From Syntrophaceae bacterium (GTDB lineage: Bacteria > Desulfobacterota > Syntrophia > Syntrophales > UBA2185): a stretch of DNA of 11,728 nucleotides. Numbering within the stretch: the stretch's first letter is position 1; each line of letters opens with the position of its first letter. Shown in pieces: positions 1-9,000 of the stretch. The notes under the pieces are model-generated. The model worked only from the letters and a program-made list of their open reading frames with translations. It did no database searches and was not told where the DNA came from. Made by a program: the position numbers and the translations under genes. The stretch is taken from NCBI GenBank assembly GCA_003508565.1, contig DNUI01000083.1, positions 1-11,728 of the forward strand. Reading direction: 5' to 3'.

Positions 1-160
1 AGTAATCAACACCTTCTTGCTCGATAGAACGGGGTGGACGGCTGGTATACATCACGGGCATCTGAAAGGATATATCCGGATGCACTCTCCGGAGAGCTTT
101 GAGGAGCGGTGATTTCCCGACACACGATGGTCCTGACAAAATAATGAGACGTTTATACAT
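1..160 (-). CDS. Guanylate-kinase-like P-loop protein (5' part, runs off the window)
   Basis: This is the N-terminal 53 residues of a minus-strand gene whose 3' part lies before base 1. The protein begins MYKRLIILSGPSCVGKSPLL. GPSCVGKS at residues 10-17 is a Walker A P-loop. TSRPPR, then E, then EGVDY near residues 40-53 match the GMP-binding pattern of guanylate kinases (T-x-R-x-P-R, E, G-x-DY). Guanylate kinase phosphorylates GMP to GDP in the cytoplasm. The SGPSCVGKSPL loop differs from the usual APSGAGK-T/S-T of housekeeping Gmk, so this may be a paralogous subfamily with another substrate. The ATG at 158-160 is preceded by GGTGGTG, a possible ribosome site. An in-frame ATG at 170-172 is the alternative start. 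It is divergent from the gene at 480. Family assignment is fairly sure; substrate and completeness cannot be judged. Confidence 0.72.
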   Translation of the reverse strand, partial: MYKRLIILSGPSCVGKSPLLKALRRVHPDISFQMPVMYTSRPPRSIEQEGVDY

Positions 161-239
161 ATGCACCACCATATGGAAAAAATCGTTGTCAATGTAACTT
201 TTATATATTATGAAAGTGATAATGAAACATATGGTAAAT

Positions 240-323
240 GTCATTCCGGGTCTGATCAGGGTTTAGTTTTTTATGGAATCCTGTTCCCCCATCGGAGACG
301 AGGGTAATCTTCGAGGGAATGAC
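240..323. repeat. Dispersed GTCATTCC...GGAATGAC repeat, intergenic copy
   Basis: This 84-base element starts GTCATTCCGG and ends GAGGGAATGAC, so its ends form an inverted repeat of GTCATTCC. Internal pieces (GTCTGATCAGG, then GGAATCC, then TTCCCCC) occur in the same order as in the copies in and before recB (9401-9550, 9824-9850, 9961-9988). It carries no coding capacity of note. Small palindromic repeats of this shape are usually non-autonomous and spread through a genome. The mechanism of spread here is unknown. Confidence 0.7.
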
Positions 324-470
324 GTACGTTAGATTTTAATTGCCGGAGCACTACATTCATTCTCTGCGTCAATGTCATGTGTTGATTTATAAAGAGGACG
401 TAGCACGGCATTAGGGTGATGTAAACAAAAAAATGGCAGAAACGGCCTCTAGGCAGCTCACTGGGTTCAG

Positions 471-477
471 GGTGAGG
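471..477 (+). promoter_or_regulatory. Ribosome binding site of the 399-residue gene
   Basis: GGTGAGG lies two bases before the ATG at 480, and its GAGG core is close to the start. The spacing is short but this is the only purine-rich site nearby. It supports the ATG at 480 as the start. Confidence 0.45.
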
Positions 478-479
478 TC

Positions 480-1679
480 ATGATTACGATAAGCGGTTAC
501 TTACATCGGAATGACTTAAGCGATATAATACGATGCTGGATGTATGGGTATGTGAATCCTTCCGATGCGGATAGGATCGCCCAACTGGTCCACTTCAACA
601 ACGCGTATGTGTCACGCTACCTGAAACTATTTTCAGAAAAAGTGTTTCAAACTCTCCACCAGTGCACCCTGAAAACAAGACCCGCATTCCTTAAAAGAGA
701 CCTGAAAGATATCATTGTCGCCAATCCGCCGTACCATAATTCCCGGATCGACGAATTGATCCGTAATTATTATGCAGAACCGGGGCGTTTTTACCGGGAG
801 ACGCCCTTCCATGCAACATTGTTTTTCAGGAAGCAAGACGGTATAGGCGAATATATGGGATCACACAGGATAAAACGTGTACACAGGCTGGCAGAGAAAT
901 CTGCCCGCAAAATTATTGACATGATGTTTGATACAATCAGGAAACGCGCCGATTTGCTTGCAGATGACCGCGCCAGGTTCCTTAACATTCCCCGGCACCA
1001 GCTTCTCACATCTCAGGAAGAAATGACGGAAGAATTCCTTAAGGCAGAGAACCGGCTGCTGGAGGATCTCAGACAAAAAAGGGAAATTCGGTATGCGGAA
1101 AGCATGGTGATTAACGACGTGGCGGGCATGAAGGTGATTCTTGACGATTCCGAACAGGGACGCCTTATTACCGTCCTTGATCGCATGGGGGACTGCGAGA
1201 TTGTCGAACAGGAGCGTCATTCCGGCAGATATAATGCCACAAATTTGATCGTGTCTTTCAGACCACCCCGTGAAGAGATACTTGTGCAGCCTTTGAGCAA
1301 AACAATCATTGAAATAATGCAGATAAGGGGATTGAGTCCGGAGGAGTCAAATAACGCATTCATCGAATTTGTCAGATCCGGAGAGGAATGTGTAAATCTG
1401 GAGGTCATTGTTTCTAACTACGAGGAAATGCTGGAAAGCGAAATAGGCCGGTGCATGCATGAAGACCGCATCATCGAGCAGCGCCTGCGTCAGCAATATA
1501 GGGGTCACCTCGCGAGGAACATTGTATACCTGATGGAATACCTGTTCACGTTTCCCGTTTCCGGAAAACTGGAAATAGGAGAATTGCCGATCAAGCTGTG
1601 GAACCGTTACCTGCCTGATTACTTCGATGAGGTTTTGAGGAATCTTTTCCAGGTTCCCCAGAGTACCGCCCTCGAGTAG
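480..1679 (+). CDS. Uncharacterised protein with a possible diverged RelA/SpoT synthetase-like fold
   Basis: The 399-residue protein is soluble, with no signal peptide or membrane segment, and I cannot name its family firmly. Three stretches appear in the order of a RelA/SpoT (p)ppGpp synthetase domain. HRIKRVHRLAEKSARK at 129-144 resembles the R-x-K...S...K substrate region. INDVAGMKVI at 211-220 resembles the D-x-x-G-x-R/K strand. LEVIVSNYEEMLESEIG followed by H327 at about 307-327 resembles the late E-V-Q-I-R-T...E...H region. The G-Y-x-S-x-H motif seems replaced by GRYNATNL (249-256), without the His, so classical synthetase activity is doubtful. About 60 charged helical residues (150-208) sit between the first two motifs, and residues 1-120 match nothing I know. 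Family behaviour is known; the match is inference by eye. The gene is tail-to-tail with the THEP1 remnant, 15 bases apart. It looks intact and really coding. Confidence 0.8.
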   Translation: MITISGYLHRNDLSDIIRCWMYGYVNPSDADRIAQLVHFNNAYVSRYLKLFSEKVFQTLHQCTLKTRPAFLKRDLKDIIVANPPYHNSRIDELIRNYYAEPGRFYRETPFHATLFFRKQDGIGEYMGSHRIKRVHRLAEKSARKIIDMMFDTIRKRADLLADDRARFLNIPRHQLLTSQEEMTEEFLKAENRLLEDLRQKREIRYAESMVINDVAGMKVILDDSEQGRLITVLDRMGDCEIVEQERHSGRYNATNLIVSFRPPREEILVQPLSKTIIEIMQIRGLSPEESNNAFIEFVRSGEECVNLEVIVSNYEEMLESEIGRCMHEDRIIEQRLRQQYRGHLARNIVYLMEYLFTFPVSGKLEIGELPIKLWNRYLPDYFDEVLRNLFQVPQSTALE

Positions 1680-1694
1680 AGAATCGGGTATTTT

Positions 1695-1967
1695 TCACAT
1701 CATCAGCTTCAGTATGTCCGCGAATATGAGATCCCGGTTGTTGCGCGTCATGACAAAAAGCTGAACATCCTTTCGCTTTTTTATCTCACCGATGATCCCT
1801 TCCCCGCGAAAGGCGATGGTTGCGATGACCGGCTTTTCAGAATCAAGCAGTCTTGTGAAAAGCTTCTTGAACTTGTCGGAAAAACACTCCATCTTTCCTA
1901 TTTCATCAATGTAGAACACGTCGACAAAGAAAACTGCTTTTCCTCTGTTGCTCGGCTTCACAGACAT
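1695..1967 (-). pseudogene. THEP1-family nucleoside-triphosphatase, C-terminal remnant
   Basis: The frame encodes 90 residues that match the C-terminal half of THEP1-type NTPases: Walker B-like DEIGKME at 21-27, CFSDKFKKL, then KPVIATIA (45-52), GEGIIGEIKKRKDVQ (55-69) and T-x-x-NRD (74-79). Family members are usually about 170-180 residues and begin with a P-loop (G-x-P-G-x-GKTT). That half is missing here. Reading upstream in the same frame meets a TAA at 1980-1982, and none of the upstream frames I checked shows a P-loop or other THEP1 sequence. The ATG at 1965-1967 has no ribosome site. A product without Walker A should not bind NTP normally, so this is most likely a decayed gene left by a deletion. 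A short functional protein is possible but less likely. Confidence 0.7.
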
Positions 1968-2418
1968 TAATTTAAGATTTTATCAGACTCAATAAGGTTT
2001 TTCATTGAAAAAAGACTTCTCCCTTTCCACTTGTGTGCAAGATCGCCCTCTGTGTTTTCAAACAACTCCCGAAAAACGAAACATGGCGAAGGGAACCGGA
2101 TCATAGTCAAGATCAGGAACGCATCGTGTTGAAGATTTGGAAATAAAAAGGAACAGAATAGGCCGTCTTAATTCAAACTTTCCCCAGTTATTTCCGCTTC
2201 AGACAGAAAGGAACAAAAGGCTGTAAATGTTGTACCTATCAACAGTGATGGAGGGTATTGCTTTTGAATTATTATATTTTTTTATTAAAGAGTCAGGAAG
2301 TGCGTGTCGATAATAGCGAGAAAAGTGACAATCATTTATCAAACTGGTTTATTCGTAATAGGTATTTTGGTCTGTCAAGTAAGGCCATAAATATATTAAA
2401 AAACAGGAGGATGGTAGG
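1968..2418. other. Intergenic region upstream of the chemoreceptor gene
   Basis: These 451 bases separate the THEP1 remnant from the chemoreceptor gene. The part near 1968-2150 would have held the missing THEP1 N-terminal half, but no trace of it was found. The part from about 2260 to 2400 is AT-rich and is the likely promoter region for the chemoreceptor. I could not fit a convincing sigma70, sigma28 or sigma54 promoter. No RNA gene or strong hairpin was recognised. Confidence 0.5.
2405..2410 (+). promoter_or_regulatory. Ribosome binding site of the chemoreceptor gene
   Basis: AGGAGG, a full Shine-Dalgarno sequence, lies 8 bases before the ATG at 2419. An ATG at 2411 directly after it is in another frame and meets TGA after three codons, so 2419 is the start. 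Confidence 0.85.
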
Positions 2419-3975
2419 ATGAAGTTACAACTAAAGCTCAAAACAAAAACTCTTCTTTTATTAGCTGTATTTACTCTAATGTTTCTATCCGTAGCTGTTT
2501 TTACAATAATGACTGTTCAAGACAAAGTCATTACAACGGCCCATGAAAAGCTGAAGGCAGATTTGGCAATGGGCAAAGCCCTGTTGAATTCCCGATACGC
2601 GGGCGATTGGTCCGTCAAAGATGGGAAGCTTTTCAAAGGTGAAACTCAGATGAATGATAATTATGCTATTGTGGACAATATTGGTGAATTGACTTCTGAT
2701 ACAGTGACAATATTTCAGGGTGATACGCGTATAACAACGAATGTAAAAAATGCCCAAGGAGCTCGAGCAGTTGGAACTAAAGCCGCTGAAAACGTAGTAG
2801 ACGCAACGCTGAAGAAAGGACATGTCTACATTGGCAAAGCAAATGTTGTCGGTACATGGAATCAGACAGCATACGAACCAATTAGAGATATCCAGGGCAA
2901 CATCATTGGAATGTTTTATGTGGGTGTACCAAACACCCACTATGATCAAGTTGTGAAAGACATCTCAACGAAGATTGCCGTTTCAAGTGGCGTTGGCCTC
3001 GTCATTGTCTCTATTCTTGGAATCTTCGTCGTCAATTCCATAGTCAAACCGATTAACCATGTAATCGCAGGCATCTCAGAGGGGGCTCTGCAGATAGCGG
3101 CTTCCTCATCCCAGGTATACACTACAAGCCAACAGCTTGCGGAAGGATCCTCTGAGCAGGCGGCTTCCCTTGAGGAAACCTCATCATCTATGGAGGAGCT
3201 TGCTTCCATGACGAAACAAAATGCCGAAAGTGCCAAACAGGCAAAAGCTATGATGGAGGAAGTTCAGCGGATAGTGGAAAATGTAAATGTGAACATGCTT
3301 AATATGGCTGAGGCGATCGATAATGTGACAAACTCCAGTAGTGAGACAGGCAAGATTATTAAGACCATTGATGAGATTGCCTTCCAGACGAACCTCCTTG
3401 CACTTAATGCTGCCGTGGAAGCAGCCCGTGCAGGTGAGGCCGGTGCGGGATTTGCTGTCGTAGCGAATGAGGTGAGAAACCTTGCCATGCGAGCGGCAGA
3501 GGCAGCAAAGAATACTAGTGATCTGATTGAAAACACCATTAAAGCTGTGGCCCATGGAAATGAACTTACCAAATTGACCCAGGATGCTTTCAAAGAGAAT
3601 ATTGAGATTTCCGCAAAGATAGGAAGCATCATCGATGAAATTGCAAGTGCTTCACAGGAGCAGTCACACGGTATAGAGCAGATCAATAAGTCTGTGGCTG
3701 AAATGGATAAGGTAACCCAGCAAACAGCTGTCAATGCAGAGGATTCGGCCAGTGCTTCAGAGGAGATGAATTCCCAAGCCGAAAAGTTAAAATATTTTAT
3801 CCGTGATTTAACAGTTCTCGTTGATGGCAAAGGAAATGGTGGTGTTGAAAGTCGGTCGGAACCATTGAGCAAAAAACTGATCCGCCTGGTCCATTTACAG
3901 AAGAATGCTCCTCTTGAAGTTCCAGAAATGGCAGTTGTGGCAAAAAATTCCGTAACTCGGAGAAAAATGTTGTGA
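2419..3975 (+). CDS. Methyl-accepting chemotaxis protein with a single-Cache periplasmic sensor
   Basis: This 518-residue inner-membrane chemoreceptor would relay a periplasmic ligand signal to CheA/CheW. Membrane segment 1 is at about 11-33 and segment 2 at about 187-207. Between them is an extracytoplasmic domain of about 150 residues with the single-Cache (sCache_3-type) signature: GDTRITTNV at 101-109, VGT at 118-120, then YEPIRDIQGNIIGMFYVGVP at 152-171. A short HAMP-like linker starts at KP (210-211). The signalling domain includes SLEETSSSMEELASMTKQNA (250-269), a region with likely methylation glutamates. The conserved hairpin tip, IDEIAFQTNLLALNAAVEAA at 317-336 followed by GEAGAGFAVVANEVRNLA (339-356), binds the kinase complex. 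The tail after 470 is unstructured, basic at its end, and lacks the NWETF-like CheR/CheB docking pentapeptide. The ligand is unknown. No chemotaxis operon surrounds it, so it is an orphan receptor. Confidence 0.96.
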   Translation: MKLQLKLKTKTLLLLAVFTLMFLSVAVFTIMTVQDKVITTAHEKLKADLAMGKALLNSRYAGDWSVKDGKLFKGETQMNDNYAIVDNIGELTSDTVTIFQGDTRITTNVKNAQGARAVGTKAAENVVDATLKKGHVYIGKANVVGTWNQTAYEPIRDIQGNIIGMFYVGVPNTHYDQVVKDISTKIAVSSGVGLVIVSILGIFVVNSIVKPINHVIAGISEGALQIAASSSQVYTTSQQLAEGSSEQAASLEETSSSMEELASMTKQNAESAKQAKAMMEEVQRIVENVNVNMLNMAEAIDNVTNSSSETGKIIKTIDEIAFQTNLLALNAAVEAARAGEAGAGFAVVANEVRNLAMRAAEAAKNTSDLIENTIKAVAHGNELTKLTQDAFKENIEISAKIGSIIDEIASASQEQSHGIEQINKSVAEMDKVTQQTAVNAEDSASASEEMNSQAEKLKYFIRDLTVLVDGKGNGGVESRSEPLSKKLIRLVHLQKNAPLEVPEMAVVAKNSVTRRKML

Positions 3976-4074
3976 AGACCGAACATGCGGTCCGCGTCAG
4001 AGAAGTCTATTTCAGGAACTTTTAACAGTAAAATCGGTAATAATGCCTGTAGGGGGTTTTGCAGGACTCTCGTT

Positions 4075-4113
4075 TTGTAGAAGGCAGGATCATGTTGATC
4101 CTGCCTTCTACAA
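4075..4113. terminator. 18-bp perfect hairpin between convergent genes, probable bidirectional terminator
   Basis: The left arm TTGTAGAAGGCAGGATCA (4075-4092) and right arm TGATCCTGCCTTCTACAA (4096-4113) pair perfectly around a TGT loop. It lies 99 bases after the chemoreceptor stop and 119 bases after the recD stop, so it could end transcription from both sides. Neither side has a proper U-run, which is unusual for an intrinsic terminator. A dispersed palindromic unit or an RNA-stability element is an alternative. Confidence 0.6.
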
Positions 4114-4232
4114 TCCTATAGACTTACATCCTGATGAATGATAGCGGTGTTAATGTGTGGTTGCGTTACGTTCGAAAAAAGAATATTGCCGTTGATTTCT
4201 CCCGCATAAGTGTGGAATGCTAACAATCAGTT

Positions 4233-6095
4233 TTAATTCCACAGGGAATCACGAAGACCCGATGAGCGGCGGATTCGGTGTTGAATCGACATTAGGAAAA
4301 TGTCTTCTTTCCCCCAGATTTGGATTCTTTCTTTCGCCCTGGTAATGGCGGTATAGATCAGTTCCCTGGTCAGAATCTGCGTGTATCTGTCAGGCATCAT
4401 TAAGAGGACTTCGTCAAATTCCGAACCCTGGCTCTTGTGCACGGTCATGGCATACACCGTTTCGTGATCCGGCAAACGGAACGGCGGGAAGCTTCTTACC
4501 GATCCATCCGGTCCTTTGAAAAAGACCCTTAGTTCGCCATTTTTCATGAGGTCCTTCATGGTAATTCCAGTATCGCCGTTGAACAACCGCAGGTTATAAT
4601 CGTTTTTAGTGATCATGACAGGGCGTCCTGAATACCATATTCTGCTCCGGTCGATTAGTCCATTCCTCTGCAGTATATGCTCAACGGCAATGTTTAAATT
4701 ATGGACTCCATACGGCCCCTCCCGGAGAACAGAGAGAATCCGGGATCGATTGAAGAGATCAAACGCCTCCAGGGGATCGGAAGTCTTCAGGTGTGCCGAG
4801 TATCTTTCCGTGATCCAGTCCTTGAGCCGGCGTGGCAGTTTATCCGGCCGGGGCAGGCTTTTCCAGTCGATGTCGCTGAAATTTACGTTCCGGATGATGT
4901 TGATTGCGTCTGAGCCGCTGCCGGCGTTTACTGCCTGACTGAGAGCATAAATGCCGCTTCTTGAGCTGAAGCGATAGCTTTTCGTCAGTTGGATGATGCA
5001 ATCGTTCATGCCCGCATTGGGTACACCTGATGCGCTATCGCCGATCTCTTCTCCCGTTGCCCGGTAGCAGTCTTTAATGAATGAGGGTGAAAACCGGGGA
5101 ATATTGCCCGTATCACAGATATCGCCAAGAACTGATCCCGCCTCGACAGACGCCAGTTGATCCTTGTCCCCCAGGAGGATAAGGCGGGTCTGGGGTCTGA
5201 TGGCTTGTGCAAGTCTGGAAAAGAGAGCCAGATCCACCATGGAAGCCTCGTCAATAATGACGATATCATAGGGCAGCGGTGTTTCTCTGTTAAAGCGGAA
5301 TGAGGGTGAGTTCGGGATGCTGCCGAGGAGCCTGTGAATGGTTGAAGCTTCATGAGGAATGGCCGCTTTCACTGATTCATCGCAATGTAGTTGCACCTTC
5401 GCTTTTTTTATGGCTTCCTGGAGACGGGTCGCGGCCTTTCCCGTGGGTGCGGTGAGGGCGATATTCAATTGTCCGTTTCGATTTTGTTCGATGAGAAGGG
5501 CCAGTATCCTGGCTACCGCGAAGGTCTTGCCGGTTCCAGGTCCTCCGGAAATGACGCACAGACCGTTTCGGAAAGAGGCAAAGGCGGCGACCTTCCGCCA
5601 GTCAACATCTTTTCTCCGGTCATTTTCTTCGCGTGGAAAAATCCGCTCGAAGCTGTTCTTCAGATGAAGTTCGTCACATGACTCGCATGTACTGCGGGCA
5701 AGTTTTTTCAATGCCTCAGCGAGTCTTTTTTCATAATCCCAATATCGGTAAAGATAAAGACGGGCAGAGTCAAGGACGAGGGGACGGTAATCACCGGGTC
5801 TTCCCACTACGGGGCTTATAGCGAGAACCTTCAGCCATATATCCAGGGGAGGGCAGACCAGGGGTTCCGATCCTGGAATCTCGAGAACGGTTCCTGCGAG
5901 TTCTGAAAGATCGATGCAGGTATGACCCTCGCCGCGCTCGCGACTGACCAGGCTGGCAGCCAGGAGGAGCTTCTCATCACACGTATCGTCAAGCCTGCCG
6001 AGGAAACGGGCGAACCGATAATCCAGCACCGAAAGATATTGGTGTTCATAGAGATTGTTAATGGTTGCTTCGTGTAATGACATAAGGTTTCTCAA
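4233..6095 (-). CDS. recD: Exodeoxyribonuclease V subunit alpha (RecD helicase)
   Basis: RecD is the 5'-3' helicase subunit of RecBCD, which unwinds and degrades linear DNA and prepares broken ends for RecA. The 620-residue protein is full length for the family. It has a RecB-binding N-terminal region of about 160 residues. The superfamily 1 motifs follow: Walker A GGPGTGKT (184-191), TAPTGKAA (215-222), Walker B IIDEASMVD (280-288), LLGDKDQLASVEAG (307-320), YRF (374-376), the motif V region TVHKSQGSEFDEV (551-563) and motif VI YTAITRAKER (581-590). The first codon is TTG at 6093-6095, overlapping the recB TGA as TTGA. An in-frame ATG at 6081-6083 (residue 5) is an equally possible start. 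Neither has a strong ribosome site, so translation probably depends on coupling to recB. No broken motif was seen. Confidence 0.96.
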   Translation of the reverse strand: MRNLMSLHEATINNLYEHQYLSVLDYRFARFLGRLDDTCDEKLLLAASLVSRERGEGHTCIDLSELAGTVLEIPGSEPLVCPPLDIWLKVLAISPVVGRPGDYRPLVLDSARLYLYRYWDYEKRLAEALKKLARSTCESCDELHLKNSFERIFPREENDRRKDVDWRKVAAFASFRNGLCVISGGPGTGKTFAVARILALLIEQNRNGQLNIALTAPTGKAATRLQEAIKKAKVQLHCDESVKAAIPHEASTIHRLLGSIPNSPSFRFNRETPLPYDIVIIDEASMVDLALFSRLAQAIRPQTRLILLGDKDQLASVEAGSVLGDICDTGNIPRFSPSFIKDCYRATGEEIGDSASGVPNAGMNDCIIQLTKSYRFSSRSGIYALSQAVNAGSGSDAINIIRNVNFSDIDWKSLPRPDKLPRRLKDWITERYSAHLKTSDPLEAFDLFNRSRILSVLREGPYGVHNLNIAVEHILQRNGLIDRSRIWYSGRPVMITKNDYNLRLFNGDTGITMKDLMKNGELRVFFKGPDGSVRSFPPFRLPDHETVYAMTVHKSQGSEFDEVLLMMPDRYTQILTRELIYTAITRAKERIQIWGKEDIFLMSIQHRIRRSSGLRDSLWN

Positions 6096-9000
6096 CTCGC
6101 GATCAGTTTACTGCACAGGAATTCAACCGATTTTTTTGCCGGTCTGTCCCGGAAAATCCCCGCATGAGGTCCGGTTTCCGGATTCACACCCCTGAGAAAG
6201 ATATACAGCACGCCTCCGAAATGCGCCTTATAATCGTAACCTGGTATACGCGTCTTCAGGTATTGGTGCAGTGCAACAACGTAAAGGTGGTACTGCAGGG
6301 TGTAGAGATTCTCCCTCATGACTGCCGCAAGCGCCTCTGTCTCGTAGTCTTCGATGGATGCACCCAGGAAGTTTGATTTCCAGTCCACAAGGAAGAAGCG
6401 CTCGTCATACCGGAAGACAAGATCCATGAAACCTTTCATGAACCCTCTCACAGGCTGGAAATCGAGACGTCCGATTCTTTCGGGAAATGATGCGGATAAC
6501 GAGATACCACTCTCTTTGAAGATGTTCTGCAGTATATCCGGCGTCAGCCTGTTCAGGGGGAAGGTGAACCCAAGCTCACTGAGGCGTTCATCATCATGGA
6601 TGGCGGACAGAGTGAGCCCGTGTATGGCCGGGTCGAGGGACGTGACGACAACCGAGGAGATCATGCGGCAGACCGCCTCCTGCCACTTCAGGTCAAAACC
6701 GTGGGTTCTCAATTTCACGGCCACGAGATTTTCAGTTTCCAGACTGTCCGGTGCCGTGAAATCGATGTGTTCCAGAATGTCATGCAGACAATTCCCCGCG
6801 TTCGCGCCTCTGGGAAAGGCAAACATGCCCTCGGGCTCTTTGTGATATGGCACTTCCGTGACTATGGTGAAGCTGTCACGATCCGGGAGATCAGCAATGT
6901 CATCGGAAGGAATCACTGACATGGGCATGCGTTCCGCGAGTAGGTATGAGAAACTGGCAAAGCGCCTGTCATGATCGATGATTCCGGGAAATGTCCGGCA
7001 GGTGAGAGTTACCGGCAGTTCAGCGGGAGGCGCCAAGGTTTCCTCAGCAGGATCCGGCATATCGTATAGGTTGATCGCGCCGTCTGACGCGGAGGCAATC
7101 CTTGCGAGATCAGCCCGGATATTTTCGTCCGAGAGATTACGAAAATTTTCCTCCGTCGACTCAACGATACGCGATGAATCATCACCTGTCGAGTGGAGGA
7201 TATAGGCAATGGAGGATGTGCCTGCGTCTTTAAATGGCCCCCACACGAGGTAACAGCGATTTTTTGCGCGGGTAAGGGCAACATAGAGGAGCCGGATATT
7301 TTCCGCGAGATTTTCCCTTTCCGCATGCGCTTTACCGTCCATGGCCTCCGGATCAAGGACAAGGTTCAACCGCCAGTCGTCTTCCGGGTCGTGATAGGTG
7401 AATTCCCTCATGCCGGCTTTTGAATCTCCCCAGTTGAAGGGGCAAAAAACGATAGGATACTCCAGCCCCTTGCTTTTGTGGATAGTGACGATCCTGACGG
7501 CACGGTCGTCGCGTTCAAGACGAAGTTCGTGTTCATCCGACCGAAGAGTGTCCGGGTTACGCTGAAAGGCAAGCCATTTGATCATGCCGGAGATGCCCAG
7601 CTTTCTTTCAATGGATGCCGTGTGGAGAACCTCCGTGAGGTGAAGAATGTTTGTCAGGCGGCGTTCACCGTCGGGAAACGCAAGGAGGCGTTCACGGACC
7701 TTCTCTTTCGCAAGGAAATAGCGGAACATTCCGATGAAGCCGTGCCGCTCCCAGAGGGTGTTATATTCCTGAAATCGTGTTAACCATTCTTCCAAGCCGG
7801 ATTCGTTCCCACTAAGATCTTCAAGCGTTTCCCCGTTCAATCCCAGTATGTCTGTCGTGATGGCGATCCTGATTGCGCCTTCGGAATGTGGCTCCGCGAG
7901 GGCGGAAAGAATGCGCTCCATCTCCACTGCTTCATGGGTGTCAAAAAGGTTGCCCGAGCTGTGCAGTACGCTATGGATGCCAAGGCTGCAGAGGGCCTCC
8001 TGGATGAGACGGGCCTCCCTGTTCACTCTGACCAGGACGGCGATGTGGCTTTCAGCCAGCGGTTCAGCGCCGATCTTCGCCTTTCCATTTCTGCCAAGAT
8101 TGAGGAGCCGTGCGATTTCAGCAGCGACTGCCCTTACGATAAGATCGGCAGTCATACCCTGGTTGGTTTTCGCTCCTGTCTCCTCCAGTTTCGCACCGTC
8201 AAGGAACCAGATGTGAAAAGGCGGTTCGGAACGTCCGCAGAAAGTGAGGAGGCTCCGGTCCTTTACGTCTGCCGCTACTGCCTTTTCAAAAGGAATCTCT
8301 TTGTAAAGAAAGGCGTCCATCTTCGCATTTGCGAAGATGGTGTTGACGGCGTGCACAAGGTCCGGTTCGGAACGCCAGTTGTTCGTAAGCGTATGGCGAG
8401 AATCGACATGCCGGGAAGCCCGCATATATGCGAAGAGGTCGGCCCCGCGGAAGCTGTAGATGGATTGCTTGGGATCGCCGATGAAAAAGAGCGGAGACTT
8501 TTCACCTCCGAAGATGTTCTGAAAAATGGCGTACTGGATGGGGTCCGTATCCTGGAATTCATCGATGAGGGCGGCCCGATAACGGTCTTTCACGTTATGG
8601 ACAAGGTCTTTACCGCCATCTCTCTCCAGTGCATCATGGAGATTAACAAGGAGATCGTCAAAGGACTGGATGTTTCGCGTGTGTTTTCTCTTCCGGAGTT
8701 CATCCCGCAAATAGCGGAATACATCCCCTTTGAGAAAAAGGAGCTGCCCTTCGATCTCGGTCTGAAGCTCACGGGATCTCGCCAAGAGTTCCTCGCAGTC
8801 ATCAAAGAAAGGGTGCTCGGGGGTTGCTTTTCCTTTATTCGTTCCCTCTTTCAATCCGGACGATGTAAATTTCTCGAAACCTTTAAAGAGAGGAAAGATT
8901 TCTTCTGAATCCGTATAACTGTCCATCTTGGCGGTAAGGACATCCGGGTTTTTATATTTGGCTTTACTCAGGTCGGTGTTTTTAAGCAACGCGATGACAT

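Larger units (their letters stand above)
161..479. other. Divergent intergenic region
   Basis: This 319-base gap separates the guanylate-kinase-like gene (minus) from the 399-residue gene (plus). It holds one dispersed repeat copy (240-323), an AT-rich stretch at about 196-235, and a possible 16-codon leader at 433-483. No promoter with good -35 and -10 boxes at proper spacing was found for either gene. No RNA gene was recognised. Confidence 0.6.

Noticed and set aside
187..192. A perfect TTGACA on the minus strand before the guanylate-kinase-like gene
   Set aside because: At 17 bases downstream the sequence is GTGGTG, not a -10 box, and this lies inside the start region of the gene.
2258..2400. 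Possible promoter before the chemoreceptor, including a GCCATAAA resembling a sigma28 -10
   Set aside because: No TAAA-type -35 lies at the needed distance, and the sigma70-like pairs tested have poor boxes, so no promoter is called.
3264..3986. A 240-codon open frame on the minus strand opposite the chemoreceptor
   Set aside because: It mirrors the conserved signalling domain of the chemoreceptor and its translation has no family features.
7886..8908. A 340-codon open frame on the plus strand opposite recB
   Set aside because: It is the mirror of a conserved, motif-complete recB gene, has no recognisable domain, and similar open mirrors occur along the whole recB-recD region because of its codon bias.
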